Notes: generated by a model not told the origin, from the letters alone. A stretch of 64,000 bases of DNA from Chitinophagaceae bacterium (GCA_947447265.1 CANFKC010000002.1:141845-205844); one strand, 5' to 3'; counted from the stretch's first letter, positions 8,835 through 17,832 are shown. Translations and numbers: made by a program.

Positions 8835-10628
8835 TTATTCTTTCAATAGCTTCTGCACAACTTTTGTTCCCGTAGCTTTATCAATTATGTCTACCGCATA
8901 AACTCCCATGGGTAGGGCGGAAATATTAAGCACTTGTTTGTCGGTTGATATTTCAGCCCGCAACAGAACCCTGCCTGTAACATCGTAAAAGGCAACTTCG
9001 CAATTTGCGGCATACTCTATTGTGACTATTCCGTTGTTCGGGTTGGGGTAAATGAGTAGGTCTTTTCGTATGGGGTAACTTAGGCCTAGGTGGTGTGTTG
9101 TATCTGTGTGAGTAGTGTCGGTCGGCCTAACCCAGGGACCTGCTAGTTTGGCAATGAAAAAATTTTCGCTACTTCCGGCCAGAACAGGCAGTGTATCATT
9201 GCCAAAAATAAACCTTCCGTCTCCATAGTAATTACTAACGTAGTCACCACAAAAATAAATGTTACCTACGTCATCTACAGCGATTCCATTATTATCGTCG
9301 CCTCCTCTATCCATAACAGAAACATACTTTGTAAACCCGCTGGAATCAAATTGAGCGATGAAGCTACCATCTGAAGCATTATAACGGAACAGGTTCGTGT
9401 CTGTTCGGTATGCCGTAAACGTATCAAAATATGCAATGCTATCCCACATTTGTCCCGATATCCAGATTTTTTGACCCACTGAGTCAATTAACATGGTATA
9501 GGGTAATCCTTGTGGGAATCTCTTAGCCCAAATTGTATTACCTGATGGGTCAAATTTTGACAAATACATGCTATAATGCCCTTCATGGTAGCTATATAAG
9601 GTATCGTTGTCGAAATAAATATGATGCGCTGAAAAGTTTCCTGAACAATAAATGAAGCCTTGGCTGTCAACAGCAATGGCCTTACCAGCATCTCCGGGGT
9701 ACCAGCCGGTTGACATTCCCATACCCGAATAATGTGATACCCCGCCAGGTGTTTTAACCCATAAGCGGTTGCCCAAAGAATCATACTTTGCAACAAATAT
9801 CCTGCTGTAGGCTGCACTATAGGTTGTAGCGTATGTTGCTGTATCCAAATAGGTTTTACCCATTAAACTGCCGGTAAACAATAAATTGCCAGATACATCC
9901 ACAGTTAACCCGTACAAAAAATTCATGCTTGTTGTTGTATCACTATCGGTACCCTTAGCCCAGAGATGATGTCCATTTGTATCAAGTTTAGCCCAATAGA
10001 TTTGATGCATACCTCGGTTCCGCAACGTATCGTGCCCCAACACAATCGAATCCCCTCCAAATTCATTTGCATAATATAAATGCCCTGAGTGATCTAAGGC
10101 CATCAAGCCCAGTTCTCCACTGCCCGGCAATGTCTTTGCCCATATTACGTTACCTGAAGAATCAAATTTTGCGATGAAATTTGATTGAGAGCCACCCGCT
10201 GAAGAAAGAGAAATATGGTCAATATTTATGGTGTCTCCGAGGAAGCTGCCGGAGAGATAGACGGAGCCATTTGGTGCTGTGACGATACACGATGGCCAGG
10301 AATACCCACAGTGTCCTGATGAGAAAAATTTTGAGTATTTGACCGCGCCTGAAGTGTCGTATTTAACAAGGTATATATAAAAATTACCTGTTCCGTAACT
10401 ATTGACGTAATTAAATGTATCAAAGCGAGCATGATTGCCGTTGGAGCTGCCTGCGCCATAAACATGGGCGTAGTGATCTGTAGCGACCGACCAGGCTTCA
10501 TCCATTCCCGACACCGTATCTGTATTGGAGCAGCGCGCCTTCGCCCATTCCCATCTGTATTGAGCGCTACTTTCTAAAGAAAGTAAGATGAAGCTAATCG
10601 TGATTGCAATCCAGATGATATTTTTCAT
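8835..10628 (-). CDS. T9SS-secreted beta-propeller protein
   Basis: A 597-residue secreted protein. It has an N-terminal signal peptide (IIWIAITISFILLSLESSAQ), then about seven SBBP-like blades with recurring phrases such as 'AKFDSSGNVIWAKTLPG' and 'AVDSQGFIYCSGNF', then a His/Thr-rich linker (TDTTHTDTTHH). It ends in a type A T9SS sorting domain starting at IYPNPNNGIVTIEY and ending VVQKLLKE. The sorting domain sends it through the outer membrane by type IX secretion, with cell-surface attachment or release. The substrate is unknown. Immediately upstream lies the relic of a second, near-identical sorting-domain tail. Confidence 0.88.
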   Translation of the reverse strand: MKNIIWIAITISFILLSLESSAQYRWEWAKARCSNTDTVSGMDEAWSVATDHYAHVYGAGSSNGNHARFDTFNYVNSYGTGNFYIYLVKYDTSGAVKYSKFFSSGHCGYSWPSCIVTAPNGSVYLSGSFLGDTINIDHISLSSAGGSQSNFIAKFDSSGNVIWAKTLPGSGELGLMALDHSGHLYYANEFGGDSIVLGHDTLRNRGMHQIYWAKLDTNGHHLWAKGTDSDTTTSMNFLYGLTVDVSGNLLFTGSLMGKTYLDTATYATTYSAAYSRIFVAKYDSLGNRLWVKTPGGVSHYSGMGMSTGWYPGDAGKAIAVDSQGFIYCSGNFSAHHIYFDNDTLYSYHEGHYSMYLSKFDPSGNTIWAKRFPQGLPYTMLIDSVGQKIWISGQMWDSIAYFDTFTAYRTDTNLFRYNASDGSFIAQFDSSGFTKYVSVMDRGGDDNNGIAVDDVGNIYFCGDYVSNYYGDGRFIFGNDTLPVLAGSSENFFIAKLAGPWVRPTDTTHTDTTHHLGLSYPIRKDLLIYPNPNNGIVTIEYAANCEVAFYDVTGRVLLRAEISTDKQVLNISALPMGVYAVDIIDKATGTKVVQKLLKE

Positions 10629-10657
10629 TGATTATCTAATTTTGACTGATTGTTAAA

Positions 10658-10735
10658 TTACGCTTTTAATATCTTCTGCACAACTTTTGTTCCAGTAGCT
10701 TCAATCAAGTCTTCCGCATAAACACCCATATCATT
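10658..10735 (-). pseudogene. Relic of a T9SS C-terminal sorting domain
   Basis: Reading the minus strand, about 24 codons give MGVYAEDLIEATGTKVVQKI plus three residues and a stop, clearly homologous to the tail of the protein at 8835-10628 (MGVYAVDIIDKATGTKVVQKLLKE). Nothing upstream in that frame continues the domain: the stop of the next gene is at 10745. It is a truncated remnant of a duplicated cargo gene. Confidence 0.8.
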
Positions 10736-10744
10736 ATCTGCGCA

Positions 10745-11251
10745 TCAGTGTCTGTACCTGTAAAACCCGAAAAAGCCATTCAGAATTTCAAGTAAATAGT
10801 ACAGGGCCGCTATACACGTGCCGAATGCAATTAATGCGTTTATTTTATATTGACGGTGTTGCACGCGGTCGGCTTCAATTTCCAGTTCGCTTACCCGCCT
10901 GGCTTCATTGGTTATATAGCGTTCGTCTTCCAGTAGTTTGCCGTAATTCCCTTGTTTTTGAAGGTCCTGGCCTCTTAACAATGTAAGCTGCAGGTCGTCG
11001 CCTGCCTGCCGGGCAAGGCCATTGTCAATCAGAAAGTGCGAGAGTGATTTAGCCATATCCACATTCTGCCAAACGCTGTCAAATTCGGGGTTTTCAGTGA
11101 AAAGTTTTTGGTATTCATCGGCAGGTATGCCGGCAATTATTTTGCCTAAATTAAAGGCACCATTTAAGGGGATTTTATTTTCCCGCAGCAGAAAATTTAA
11201 GAGTTTTATGCGCCTGTCATCCAGGATATTTGCCTGTATTATTTGTTCCAT
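10745..11251 (-). CDS. Hypothetical protein with C-terminal membrane anchor
   Basis: A 168-residue protein starting at the ATG 11249-11251 (MEQIIQANILDDRR); an in-frame start 19 codons further upstream is possible but gives an atypical N-terminus. The first part looks like a small winged-helix-like or helical domain (KLLNFLLRENKIPLNGAFNLGKIIAG). A basic and acidic helix follows, then one hydrophobic segment near the end (INALIAFGTCIAALYYLLEIL). I infer a cytoplasmic domain tethered to the inner membrane. No known family is recognised. It is directly followed by the T9SS relic. Confidence 0.6.
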   Translation of the reverse strand: MEQIIQANILDDRRIKLLNFLLRENKIPLNGAFNLGKIIAGIPADEYQKLFTENPEFDSVWQNVDMAKSLSHFLIDNGLARQAGDDLQLTLLRGQDLQKQGNYGKLLEDERYITNEARRVSELEIEADRVQHRQYKINALIAFGTCIAALYYLLEILNGFFGFYRYRH

Positions 11252-11530
11252 TGGCCGGTGTTTTTTATAGCAAGAAGTGTACAGTTGTATAATTGCTGTT
11301 TTGCACAAAACCCCCTTTCAAAAATAATGCCGCCCGGAATTCTTTGTAAATTTTGCAGAAAAGCTGAAAAATTTTCAGCGTCTGAATGACAAAATATTCA
11401 TGGTGTGAAAGTTCTCATACACCGAAAGATGTTGAACCGGTTTTTTACCTTTTAACGCCCCTATGGTTTTCTTATCCAGGCCAGTTCCTGTCTGATGGAT
11501 CACCCGTTCGTTTACCCTCCCAAAAACAAT
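11252..11530. other. Intergenic region upstream of hypothetical gene
   Basis: Roughly 280 bases without gene or clear repeat, between the membrane-anchored hypothetical gene and the rpsA terminator. It should hold the promoter of the gene at 10745-11251; I see no strong match. Confidence 0.4.
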
Positions 11531-11560
11531 AAAGCCACCTGTTTTGCAACAGGTGGCTTT
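11524..11560 (-). terminator. rpsA terminator
   Basis: AAAGCCACCTGTT (11531-11543) pairs perfectly with AACAGGTGGCTTT (11548-11560), loop TTGC. On the minus strand the stem is followed by ATTGTTTTTG. It lies 30 bases after the rpsA stop. Confidence 0.93.
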
Positions 11561-11590
11561 AAGTATTATTTACGAAGTGCTTAGTACTGA

Positions 11591-13750
11591 TTATTCAGCA
11601 GTGCCTGCATCTTCTTCAGCTTTTTTCAGCTTGTCTTTGATAGCGCCAAGTGCACCTAAGTCACCAAGAGTTGGTTTTTCAACTTTGCTCTGTATGTTCT
11701 TAACTGCTTTCTTGGTTTTTTCATTGTCGCTCGCAGCTTCTTTACGTACAGCATCTTTCTCTTCGTTCTTAGTTTGTTCCCAAACTTTAGAATGTGATAC
11801 GAGGATACGTTTGTCGTTACGATCGAATTCAATGATCATGAAAGGAAGTGTTTCTTCAGCTTCTACATTGCTGCCGTCTTCTTTACGAAGGTGGCGTGCA
11901 GGTGCATAAGCTTCAAGGCCATACTGAAGCTGTACTGTAGCTCCCTTATCATCTTTGCGGGTTACGCTGCCTTCATGTATAGAACCCATTGGGAATACAG
12001 TTTCAAATGCATTCCATGGATCTTCTTCCATTTGTTTGTGACCAAGAGATAATTTACGGTTTTCCTTGTCAATGCCAAGAATCATAACGTCAATTTTCTC
12101 GCCGGTTTTAACAAACTCACTAGGGTGGTTGTAACGCTTGATCCAGCTAAGGTCGCTGATATGAATCATACCACCGATGCCGGTTTCCAGTTCTACAAAT
12201 ACGCCATAAGGAGTGATGTTCTTAACAGTGCCAGAGTGCTTGCTGTCGATAGGGAACCTGTCTTCGATAGTTTCCCATGGGTCAGCAGAAAGTTGCTTGA
12301 TAGAAAGACTCATCTTACGTTCGTCCTTATCTAAAGTAACAACTACAGCTTCATGCTCTTCGCCTAATTTAAAGAATTCTTTAGCGTTGATTGGCTGAGA
12401 AGACCATGTGATCTCAGAAACGTGTACAAGGCCTTCTACGCCTGGCATAATTTCTAAGAATGCACCGTAATCTTCAATGTTTACAACTTTACCTTTCACC
12501 TTAGCGCCTTCCACAATTGCTTCTGGCAGGTTATCCCATGGGTGAGGAGTTAATTGTTTCAGGCCAAGGCTGATACGTTTTTTCTCATCATCGAAATCAA
12601 GTACAACCACATTCAGCTTCTGGCTGTTGTGTAATACTTCGCTAGGATGCGTTACGCGGCCCCAGCTGATATCGGTGATATACAACAAGCCGTCAACACC
12701 ACCAAGGTCGATGAACGCACCGAAGTCGGTAACATTCTTAACAGTACCTTCAAGTACCTGTCCTTTTTCAAGCTGGCCGATGATAACGCTACGTTGCTGC
12801 TCAATATCGCTTTCAATAAGCGCTTTATGACTAACAACCGCATTGCGGATAGTTTCATTGATTTTAACAACCTTGAAGTCCATTGTCTTACCAACGTACT
12901 GGTCGTAATCTGTAACTGGCTTCACATCTATCTGGCTACCAGGTAAGAATGTTTCAAGGCCGTGTACATCCACAATAAGACCGCCTTTAGTTTTAGAGGT
13001 AATAGTACCTGTAACCACTTCGCCGGTTTTGTAGAAATCCACGATCTGCTGCCATGAACGGGCAGCACGCGCCATTTTACGGCTAAGGTGAAGGTGACCT
13101 TCGCGGTCTTCTTTTTCCACAACCATAACTTCCACTTTATCACCAATTTTAATGTTGGTGTTATCGCGGAACTCATTTAAAGAAATAAGACCATCACTTT
13201 TAAAGCCAATGTTAATGATAACATCAGTTTTAGTCATGCCTTCAATAGTACCCATCATCAACTCATTTTCGTTGATGGCGCGGAACGTACTGTCGTAAAT
13301 TTTGTCATACTTCTGGCGATCATCAGCCTTGTAAGACGCTACGTTACGTTTGTCAACACTCCAATCGAAATCATCATGAGCGGTTGTTGAAGCCTCTTCA
13401 TAATAACGACGTGGTGCACGTGGAGCCTGCGCTTCAACGGCATCAGTTGCAAATGTTTCAGTAAATGCCTGCTGTTCGTCGGCAGTCATTACTTCTGTTG
13501 GGGCAGCCGCAGGAGTTGCTTCTGTGTCTGCTTCTACAGGTGTTGCCACAACTGGTTGCATACGTGCCCTTTTAGGCTTTTCTGCAGCAGGTGCGGTTTC
13601 AGAAGTTACTTCAGCAGCTGGTGCTGTTGCTTCTTCGTTGTTGGTTACTTCAGCTGCAGGCGTTTCATTGACGGTTGCAGCAGTTGTTTGTACGGACTCA
13701 TCTTGTGACGTTCCGGCTGTTTCGGAAATGTTTGTTTGATTTTCTTCCAA
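11591..13750 (-). CDS. rpsA: 30S ribosomal protein S1
   Basis: S1 binds mRNA on the 30S subunit and helps initiation on structured leaders. This 719-residue form has an Ala/Glu/Thr-rich acidic N-terminal extension (about 130 residues) and then six S1 repeats, several with the characteristic phrases DFGAFIDLGGVDGLLYITDISW, DYGAFLEIMPGVEGLVHVSEITW and PYGVFVELETGIGGMIHISDLSW, followed by a Lys/Glu-rich tail. E. coli S1 has 557 residues, so both ends are extended, as is usual in this phylum. I place the start at TTG 13748-13750: a strong AGGAGG lies 9 bases upstream, whereas an alternative TTG at 13792 lacks one and would overlap the -7 element. Confidence 0.95.
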   Translation of the reverse strand: MEENQTNISETAGTSQDESVQTTAATVNETPAAEVTNNEEATAPAAEVTSETAPAAEKPKRARMQPVVATPVEADTEATPAAAPTEVMTADEQQAFTETFATDAVEAQAPRAPRRYYEEASTTAHDDFDWSVDKRNVASYKADDRQKYDKIYDSTFRAINENELMMGTIEGMTKTDVIINIGFKSDGLISLNEFRDNTNIKIGDKVEVMVVEKEDREGHLHLSRKMARAARSWQQIVDFYKTGEVVTGTITSKTKGGLIVDVHGLETFLPGSQIDVKPVTDYDQYVGKTMDFKVVKINETIRNAVVSHKALIESDIEQQRSVIIGQLEKGQVLEGTVKNVTDFGAFIDLGGVDGLLYITDISWGRVTHPSEVLHNSQKLNVVVLDFDDEKKRISLGLKQLTPHPWDNLPEAIVEGAKVKGKVVNIEDYGAFLEIMPGVEGLVHVSEITWSSQPINAKEFFKLGEEHEAVVVTLDKDERKMSLSIKQLSADPWETIEDRFPIDSKHSGTVKNITPYGVFVELETGIGGMIHISDLSWIKRYNHPSEFVKTGEKIDVMILGIDKENRKLSLGHKQMEEDPWNAFETVFPMGSIHEGSVTRKDDKGATVQLQYGLEAYAPARHLRKEDGSNVEAEETLPFMIIEFDRNDKRILVSHSKVWEQTKNEEKDAVRKEAASDNEKTKKAVKNIQSKVEKPTLGDLGALGAIKDKLKKAEEDAGTAE

Positions 13751-13797
13751 GTTTTTGTTCCTCCTTTTAAGTGAAATTTTTAAGGACGGCAAAGATA
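13751..13797 (-). promoter_or_regulatory. rpsA leader: -7 element and strong Shine-Dalgarno
   Basis: On the minus strand TATCTTTG (13797-13790) is a -7 element, giving a leader of roughly 35 bases. AGGAGG (13765-13760) sits 9 bases before the TTG start. Strong Shine-Dalgarno sequences are unusual in Bacteroidota, whose 30S subunits are known to mask the anti-SD, so this one probably has a regulatory meaning. Confidence 0.75.
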
Positions 13798-13910
13798 CGG
13801 GGATAATTTGATAAGTGTATGAGTTAATACAAAATTTTTATATCTGGGGTAGGGGATGGTAAATTATAAATGATATAGTGTGTGTGGCAGTTTTAGCACA
13901 AGTGTTGTCT

Positions 13911-13941
13911 TTTGTCAACTTACAAATAATTGGTATCTTTG
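13911..13941 (+). promoter_or_regulatory. Promoter of the parDE pair
   Basis: TTTG 13911-13914 and TATCTTTG 13934-13941 are spaced by 19 bases, a full match to the Bacteroidota consensus. The ATG follows 13 bases after the -7 element, so the leader is very short. Confidence 0.85.
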
Positions 13942-13954
13942 GTAAAAGGATATT

Positions 13955-14197
13955 ATGCGACACAATACCTCTTTTTTGATAAGCGATCATTTTGAAAAAT
14001 TTATTTCGGACGAGGTGTCATCGGGTAGATATAATTCGGCGGACGAGGTAATCCGAACGGCGTTGAGGCTGTTGGAAGCAGAAGAGTCAAAAAAGAAATA
14101 TCTAAATGATGCGCTTCATCAAGGTGAAATGAGTGGGTTTGAAAAGGACTTTGACCCCATAGCCCACCTGAAAAAGCTGAATGAAACTATCTCATGA
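13955..14197 (+). CDS. parD: ParD-family antitoxin
   Basis: An 80-residue antitoxin of the ParD/CC2985 type. The N-terminal half has the ribbon-helix-helix pattern (NTSFLISDHFEKFISDEVSSGRYNSADEVIRTALRLLEAEE, residues 4-44), which binds the operator as a dimer; the C-terminal half (residues 45-80) is the toxin-binding tail. It is expected to repress its own promoter at 13911-13941 and to neutralise the ParE toxin. Its stop overlaps the start of the toxin gene by four bases (ATGA, 14194-14197), the usual coupled order of antitoxin then toxin. Confidence 0.92.
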   Translation: MRHNTSFLISDHFEKFISDEVSSGRYNSADEVIRTALRLLEAEESKKKYLNDALHQGEMSGFEKDFDPIAHLKKLNETIS

Positions 14198-14496
14198 GGC
14201 CGCTGCCTTATGTCATAAGCAAAATGGCCGCTGCCGATATCGACGAAATCTGGTTGTATACGGTTGAAAAGTGGTCGGTAAATCAGGCAAACCGGCACTA
14301 CAATCTCATTTTCGATGAGATTGGGCATATCTGCAAAATGCCTTCTTCCGGCAAGCCGAGGGGGTATATTCGAAATGGTTACTTGGCATCAAAGGTTAAA
14401 TCACATCTCATCTTTTATAGAGTTATCAACGATACAGTCGAGGTGATTAGAGTTCTACATGAGCGTATGGACATAGAAAAGCAGTTGGGCGAATGA
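14194..14496 (+). CDS. parE: ParE/RelE-superfamily toxin
   Basis: A 100-residue toxin of the ParE branch (plasmid stabilisation family). Typical elements are the N-terminal strand and helix pair (YVISKMAAADIDEIWLYTVEKWSVNQANRHYNLIFDEI), the turn SSGKPRGYIRNGYLASKVKSHLIFYRV and the final strand VIRVLHERMDIEKQL. ParE toxins poison DNA gyrase, whereas RelE toxins cut mRNA on the ribosome; sequence alone favours ParE. It overlaps the parD stop by four bases. Two hairpin repeats follow directly, possibly acting as transcript end. Confidence 0.9.
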   Translation: MRPLPYVISKMAAADIDEIWLYTVEKWSVNQANRHYNLIFDEIGHICKMPSSGKPRGYIRNGYLASKVKSHLIFYRVINDTVEVIRVLHERMDIEKQLGE

Positions 14497-14527
14497 GAGT
14501 AGGCGAAAACATGCGCATTTTCTCCAT

Positions 14528-14710
14528 TGGTTCTAGAGTTAGCACTGCGCTCTTGCGTTAGTACAAGTGAGCAGGTTTCCAACCCGCGTAAAAAACTAAA
14601 ACAGACGGCAATTGTCTTTATAACAATAAACACCACACTGGCGCGAGAGTTAGCACAGCGCTCTCGTGTCAGTATAAATGAGCGGGTTTCTAACCCGCGT
14701 AAAAACTAAA
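14528..14710 (+). repeat. Two-hairpin repeat, doublet 1 (copies 1 and 2)
   Basis: Copy 1 (about 14528-14600) and copy 2 (about 14638-14708) each carry a GAGAG...CTCTC stem-loop and a GCGGGTT-tct-AACCCGC hairpin (the latter has one mismatch in copy 1), then A-rich AAAAACTAAA. They are spaced about 110 bases apart. The same doublet, including a related spacer (ACGGC...GTCTTTAT), recurs at 16933-17118, and a shorter-spaced one at 18862-19020. Confidence 0.85.
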
Positions 14711-14808
14711 CACCCTACCACTACCAGCCAAAGCAATAAAGCCATACTTTTTGTAAAAGCCAAGTGCGTACAAATGCCCGCTAGCACCGTCATCCTCATC
14801 CTCACCAC

Positions 14809-16866
14809 TTAGTAGTACTCATAGTGATTCTGTGGTTTCCATTTTCTTACCCTGCGTTTCGTTAGTTTGCCATGATAAGCCCTGCCACGTGTGTCCATGT
14901 AAAAAGTTACGTCCCGGTAGTTTTCGTTTGTAGATGGTCTGGATAAAGAAATGGAGAATAGCGGCTCCTTGCCCTCGGCAAATGCAATAGACGTGTTTTC
15001 GATGCTTAGGCTATCCAGCATAACATGGTTTTGCGTGTCTATCATAACTGGTCCGCCCTTTATCGGAAGTTCAATAAATTGGGGCTCTTCCTTCGCAGCA
15101 TAGATGGTTCCAGTAATTGTGTGCCAATAATTCGGGATTTCCTCTTCCTTCGGATTGTCAGCTAGAAAGAAACCATAGCCCAATGGCGAAAGCCGCGTGT
15201 ATCTGAAACTGATATCAGGGTAGGAAATATTGCCGTCCATGTCCATAATGGCCAGGGTATTATCCAACCGGTTACGAACCATAAAATACGGCGGCACAAA
15301 TGCTCCGTCCTGTGCAGGGCTGTTAAAATCGGAGCCATTCCTGCCGCATTTCCATAAAACATCATATTGTTCCAGTTCTTTTACGGGCCTGCCATCGGAG
15401 TCTGTTAATCTGCAGATAGTTGCTTTTTTCCTGTCACCAAATGCATTTTCTGAGATAATTGTATCCGTAGTTAGGATGACATATAGTTTCGACTGATACC
15501 GGAAAGCGCTTGCGATGGAATGTTGTGTCTTCATCAAAGTATCCATCTTGCTGCTAACAAGGTAGTTGTTGGTATCTCCGCCTTCCGCTTCTATTTTATA
15601 TAGGCCATCGGCTGTGTTAACTGGCTTTACCTTCCTGCCGCACCGTACTGGCGGTAGCACATAATTGCCGTTTGTATCTATTATGGCCATATAATTATAA
15701 TCTTCCATTCCTGTAATTTTGCCACTCACCTCATAATATAGTGCGGGCCAATAAGCAATAGTGAATACCCAGGTAAAAGAGTCTTTTTGATAAGTTTTAT
15801 AGAGTTTATCGCTGATATGCATGGCGTAGCGGGATGAATCTTTACTCTCCTTCACTGGTGGTTGTGGCGGATATACCTTGTCCATGGGTAGCCATCCGGA
15901 AATTGGAAGCCACGTATGGCGGCTATAAAAGCGTACGAATCCGCTTGACTTGTTGTAAGGTGCTACGCTATCGCCTATCACTAAAACGCTATCTCCGTAA
16001 AAGCCGATATTATTGTATAGGCAGGGTATTAGTATTTGGTTGTGAATGCCTTTAAGCCCATAGCAGTCATTTTTATTCTTTTCTTTTATCCTGATGGGAA
16101 TCAAGGTATCGATCGGAAGGTCGATAGTATACGCGGTGTCATCAACAAGTATGTTGCCAAGGGTATCTGCTATCATACTTTTTTTGTCGGTCTGCACATA
16201 GAGTATGCGCCTGTGCACCTGATCGAAGCGGATGTTTTCATAGATGGGAGGTATCACCATTTTATTTTGGGTATTGATAAGGCCATACTTGTTCTTAACA
16301 CGAACCATATAATACCATGGTGGCATATCGGGTTCAAAGTTGTAGGCAAACCCATCATACATAAAGGCAATGAGCGTCCGGTTAAGCGTATCTATAATGC
16401 CTATTTTGCCGTTTTTCATTGCTTTTGCGGCATAGGTATGGAAACGATCATCCCAATTAAAAAAGCCTGTCCATTGTGCGGGATGCTTATTGCCGTCAGT
16501 TTTTTCATAGATACAAGGTATCACTTCTTTACCATTGCCATCTATAATGCCATATTTTCCATCTTTACCGCGGGCATTATAATGAGCGCCTTTAAAGGCA
16601 GGGTACAATTCTCCGTTCCAATGCCGCCATGGGGGTATAATGTACTTGCCCCTGGTATCAATAATACAACGGTCTCCGTTGCTATATACAGTAGCTCTGC
16701 CATTTTCAAAGAAACCTGCTGCTTCCCATTTGGGGGCTATTACTACTTTGCCGTTGCTGTCCGCATATCCCCATTTTGCTCCGTCAACATAGGGCACAAG
16801 GGCATGGCGCGCCTGTGCGGCACAGCAAGCGAGTAGAAACAATAGCAGTAGGGTATGCTTCCGCAT
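14809..16866 (-). CDS. Exported WG-repeat protein
   Basis: A 685-residue protein with a signal peptide (HTLLLLFLLACCAAQAR) and a chain of WG repeats. Examples are KWGYADSNGKVVIAPKWEAAGFFENGRATVY, KYGIIDGNGKEVIPCIYEK, KIGIIDTLNRTLIAFMYDGF and KYGLINTQNKMVIPPIYENIR in the first 250 residues; later repeats are more degenerate (YNYMAIIDTNGNYVLPPVRCG). WG (KWG leptospiral-type) repeats build beta-rich scaffolds, often on the cell surface. There is no T9SS tail and no catalytic motif. The gene is flanked on both sides by hairpin-repeat doublets. Confidence 0.85.
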   Translation of the reverse strand: MRKHTLLLLFLLACCAAQARHALVPYVDGAKWGYADSNGKVVIAPKWEAAGFFENGRATVYSNGDRCIIDTRGKYIIPPWRHWNGELYPAFKGAHYNARGKDGKYGIIDGNGKEVIPCIYEKTDGNKHPAQWTGFFNWDDRFHTYAAKAMKNGKIGIIDTLNRTLIAFMYDGFAYNFEPDMPPWYYMVRVKNKYGLINTQNKMVIPPIYENIRFDQVHRRILYVQTDKKSMIADTLGNILVDDTAYTIDLPIDTLIPIRIKEKNKNDCYGLKGIHNQILIPCLYNNIGFYGDSVLVIGDSVAPYNKSSGFVRFYSRHTWLPISGWLPMDKVYPPQPPVKESKDSSRYAMHISDKLYKTYQKDSFTWVFTIAYWPALYYEVSGKITGMEDYNYMAIIDTNGNYVLPPVRCGRKVKPVNTADGLYKIEAEGGDTNNYLVSSKMDTLMKTQHSIASAFRYQSKLYVILTTDTIISENAFGDRKKATICRLTDSDGRPVKELEQYDVLWKCGRNGSDFNSPAQDGAFVPPYFMVRNRLDNTLAIMDMDGNISYPDISFRYTRLSPLGYGFFLADNPKEEEIPNYWHTITGTIYAAKEEPQFIELPIKGGPVMIDTQNHVMLDSLSIENTSIAFAEGKEPLFSISLSRPSTNENYRDVTFYMDTRGRAYHGKLTKRRVRKWKPQNHYEYY

Positions 16867-16932
16867 CCAGGTTCAGATTTTGTTTAAAGTTACGGGAAGT
16901 ATGATTTTTAATGCTGTTGTATTTTTCTACTT

Positions 16933-17118
16933 CTGGCGCGAGAGTTAGCGCAGCGCTCTCGTGTCAGCATAAGTGAGCGGGTTTCTAACGCGCCTAAAAA
17001 AACTAAAACATACGGCCACCGTCTTTATGACTAATAAGTACCACACTGGCGCGAGAGTTAGCGCGGCGCTCTCGTGTCAGCATAAGTGAGCGGGTTTCTA
17101 ACCCCCATAAAAAACTAA
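16933..17118 (+). repeat. Two-hairpin repeat, doublet 2 (copies 3 and 4)
   Basis: Copies start at 16933 and 17046, 113 bases apart. The first stem-loop (CGAGAG...CTCTCG) is intact in both; the second is damaged in each (AACGCGC and AACCCCC instead of AACCCGC). The spacer matches that of doublet 1, so about 190 bases were duplicated as one unit. It lies upstream of the tetR promoter. Confidence 0.85.
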
Positions 17119-17189
17119 ATCAACCCACCACCATCTTCCTATCAATAAGCATCCTGCCGCAATCAAGTAAAAATATATTTTTAAAAATT

Positions 17190-17210
17190 AAACCGAACGG
17201 TTTATATTTG
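17190..17210 (+). promoter_or_regulatory. tetR operator overlapping its -7 element
   Basis: AAACCG-AA-CGGTTT (17190-17203) is an inverted repeat with six-base arms. It overlaps the -7 element TATATTTG (17203-17210), so a bound repressor would block RNA polymerase. The ATG starts only 4 bases after the -7 element, so the message may be nearly leaderless. The core ACCGAACGGT recurs before the next gene. Confidence 0.8.
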
Positions 17211-17214
17211 TGGC

Positions 17215-17811
17215 ATGTTGTCAAAGTCAGAAAGGACAAAACAGTTTATTATTGAAAAGTCGGCACCCATTTTTAATACAAAGGGGTATGCCGCCACAAC
17301 TATGGCCGATATTTTGCAGGCAACTGGCCTGACAAAGGGCGGGGTCTATGGGAATTTTCCGTCAAAAGATGAGATTGCCGCTGAAGCTTTTGAATTTGCA
17401 TTGAACAAAGTGAGAGAAGCGCTCCGTTTTAAAATAAAACAGGAAACAACAGCTACAGGAAAGTTGAATGCCGTACTAAAGTTCTATCACAACTATTCTA
17501 TCGATCCTATTGTGGAAGGAGGTTGCCCCATATTGAATACAGCGGTGGATACTGACGATACCATGCCGGTATTAAAACAGCGGGCCTTAAAGGGTTTGCA
17601 GGAGATGCTGGATTCATTAAAATATATTATTGATCAGGGGGTAAAGACCGGTGAGTTTAAAAGCAGTCTGAATGCGGGTCATGAAGCGGAGTTAATATTT
17701 GCTACAATAGAGGGTGGAATTATGATAAGCAAGCTGCATGACAGCCCCGTAATATTAAACCGCCTGTTGGAGAATATAAAAGGGCAGATCGCTACCCGGT
17801 ACAAGAACTAA
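17215..17811 (+). CDS. TetR/AcrR-family repressor
   Basis: A 198-residue regulator. Residues 8-55 form the TetR_N helix-turn-helix (IIEKSAPIFNTKGYAATTMADILQATGLTKGGVYGNFPSKDEIAAEAF), with recognition helix TKGGVYGNFPSK. The C-terminal ligand domain is like that of the YxaF/AcrR group (GGCPILNTAVDTDDTMPVL is a conserved stretch there). Matching operators lie in its own promoter and 16-7 bases upstream of the DinB gene, so it probably represses itself and the downstream dinB-GNAT pair until an unknown ligand binds. Confidence 0.92.
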   Translation: MLSKSERTKQFIIEKSAPIFNTKGYAATTMADILQATGLTKGGVYGNFPSKDEIAAEAFEFALNKVREALRFKIKQETTATGKLNAVLKFYHNYSIDPIVEGGCPILNTAVDTDDTMPVLKQRALKGLQEMLDSLKYIIDQGVKTGEFKSSLNAGHEAELIFATIEGGIMISKLHDSPVILNRLLENIKGQIATRYKN

Positions 17812-17832
17812 ATTTTTTTTATCAAAAAAAAG

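Noticed and set aside
14527..14709. A 60-codon plus-strand frame containing repeated phrases like ELAQRSRVS
   Set aside because: The repeated peptide is just the two-hairpin repeat read in one frame; the other doublets have stops or shifts in it.
16036..16836. A 266-codon plus-strand frame opposite the WG-repeat gene
   Set aside because: It mirrors the repeats of the minus-strand gene, which has a signal peptide and clear WG repeats. No promoter or homolog is seen.
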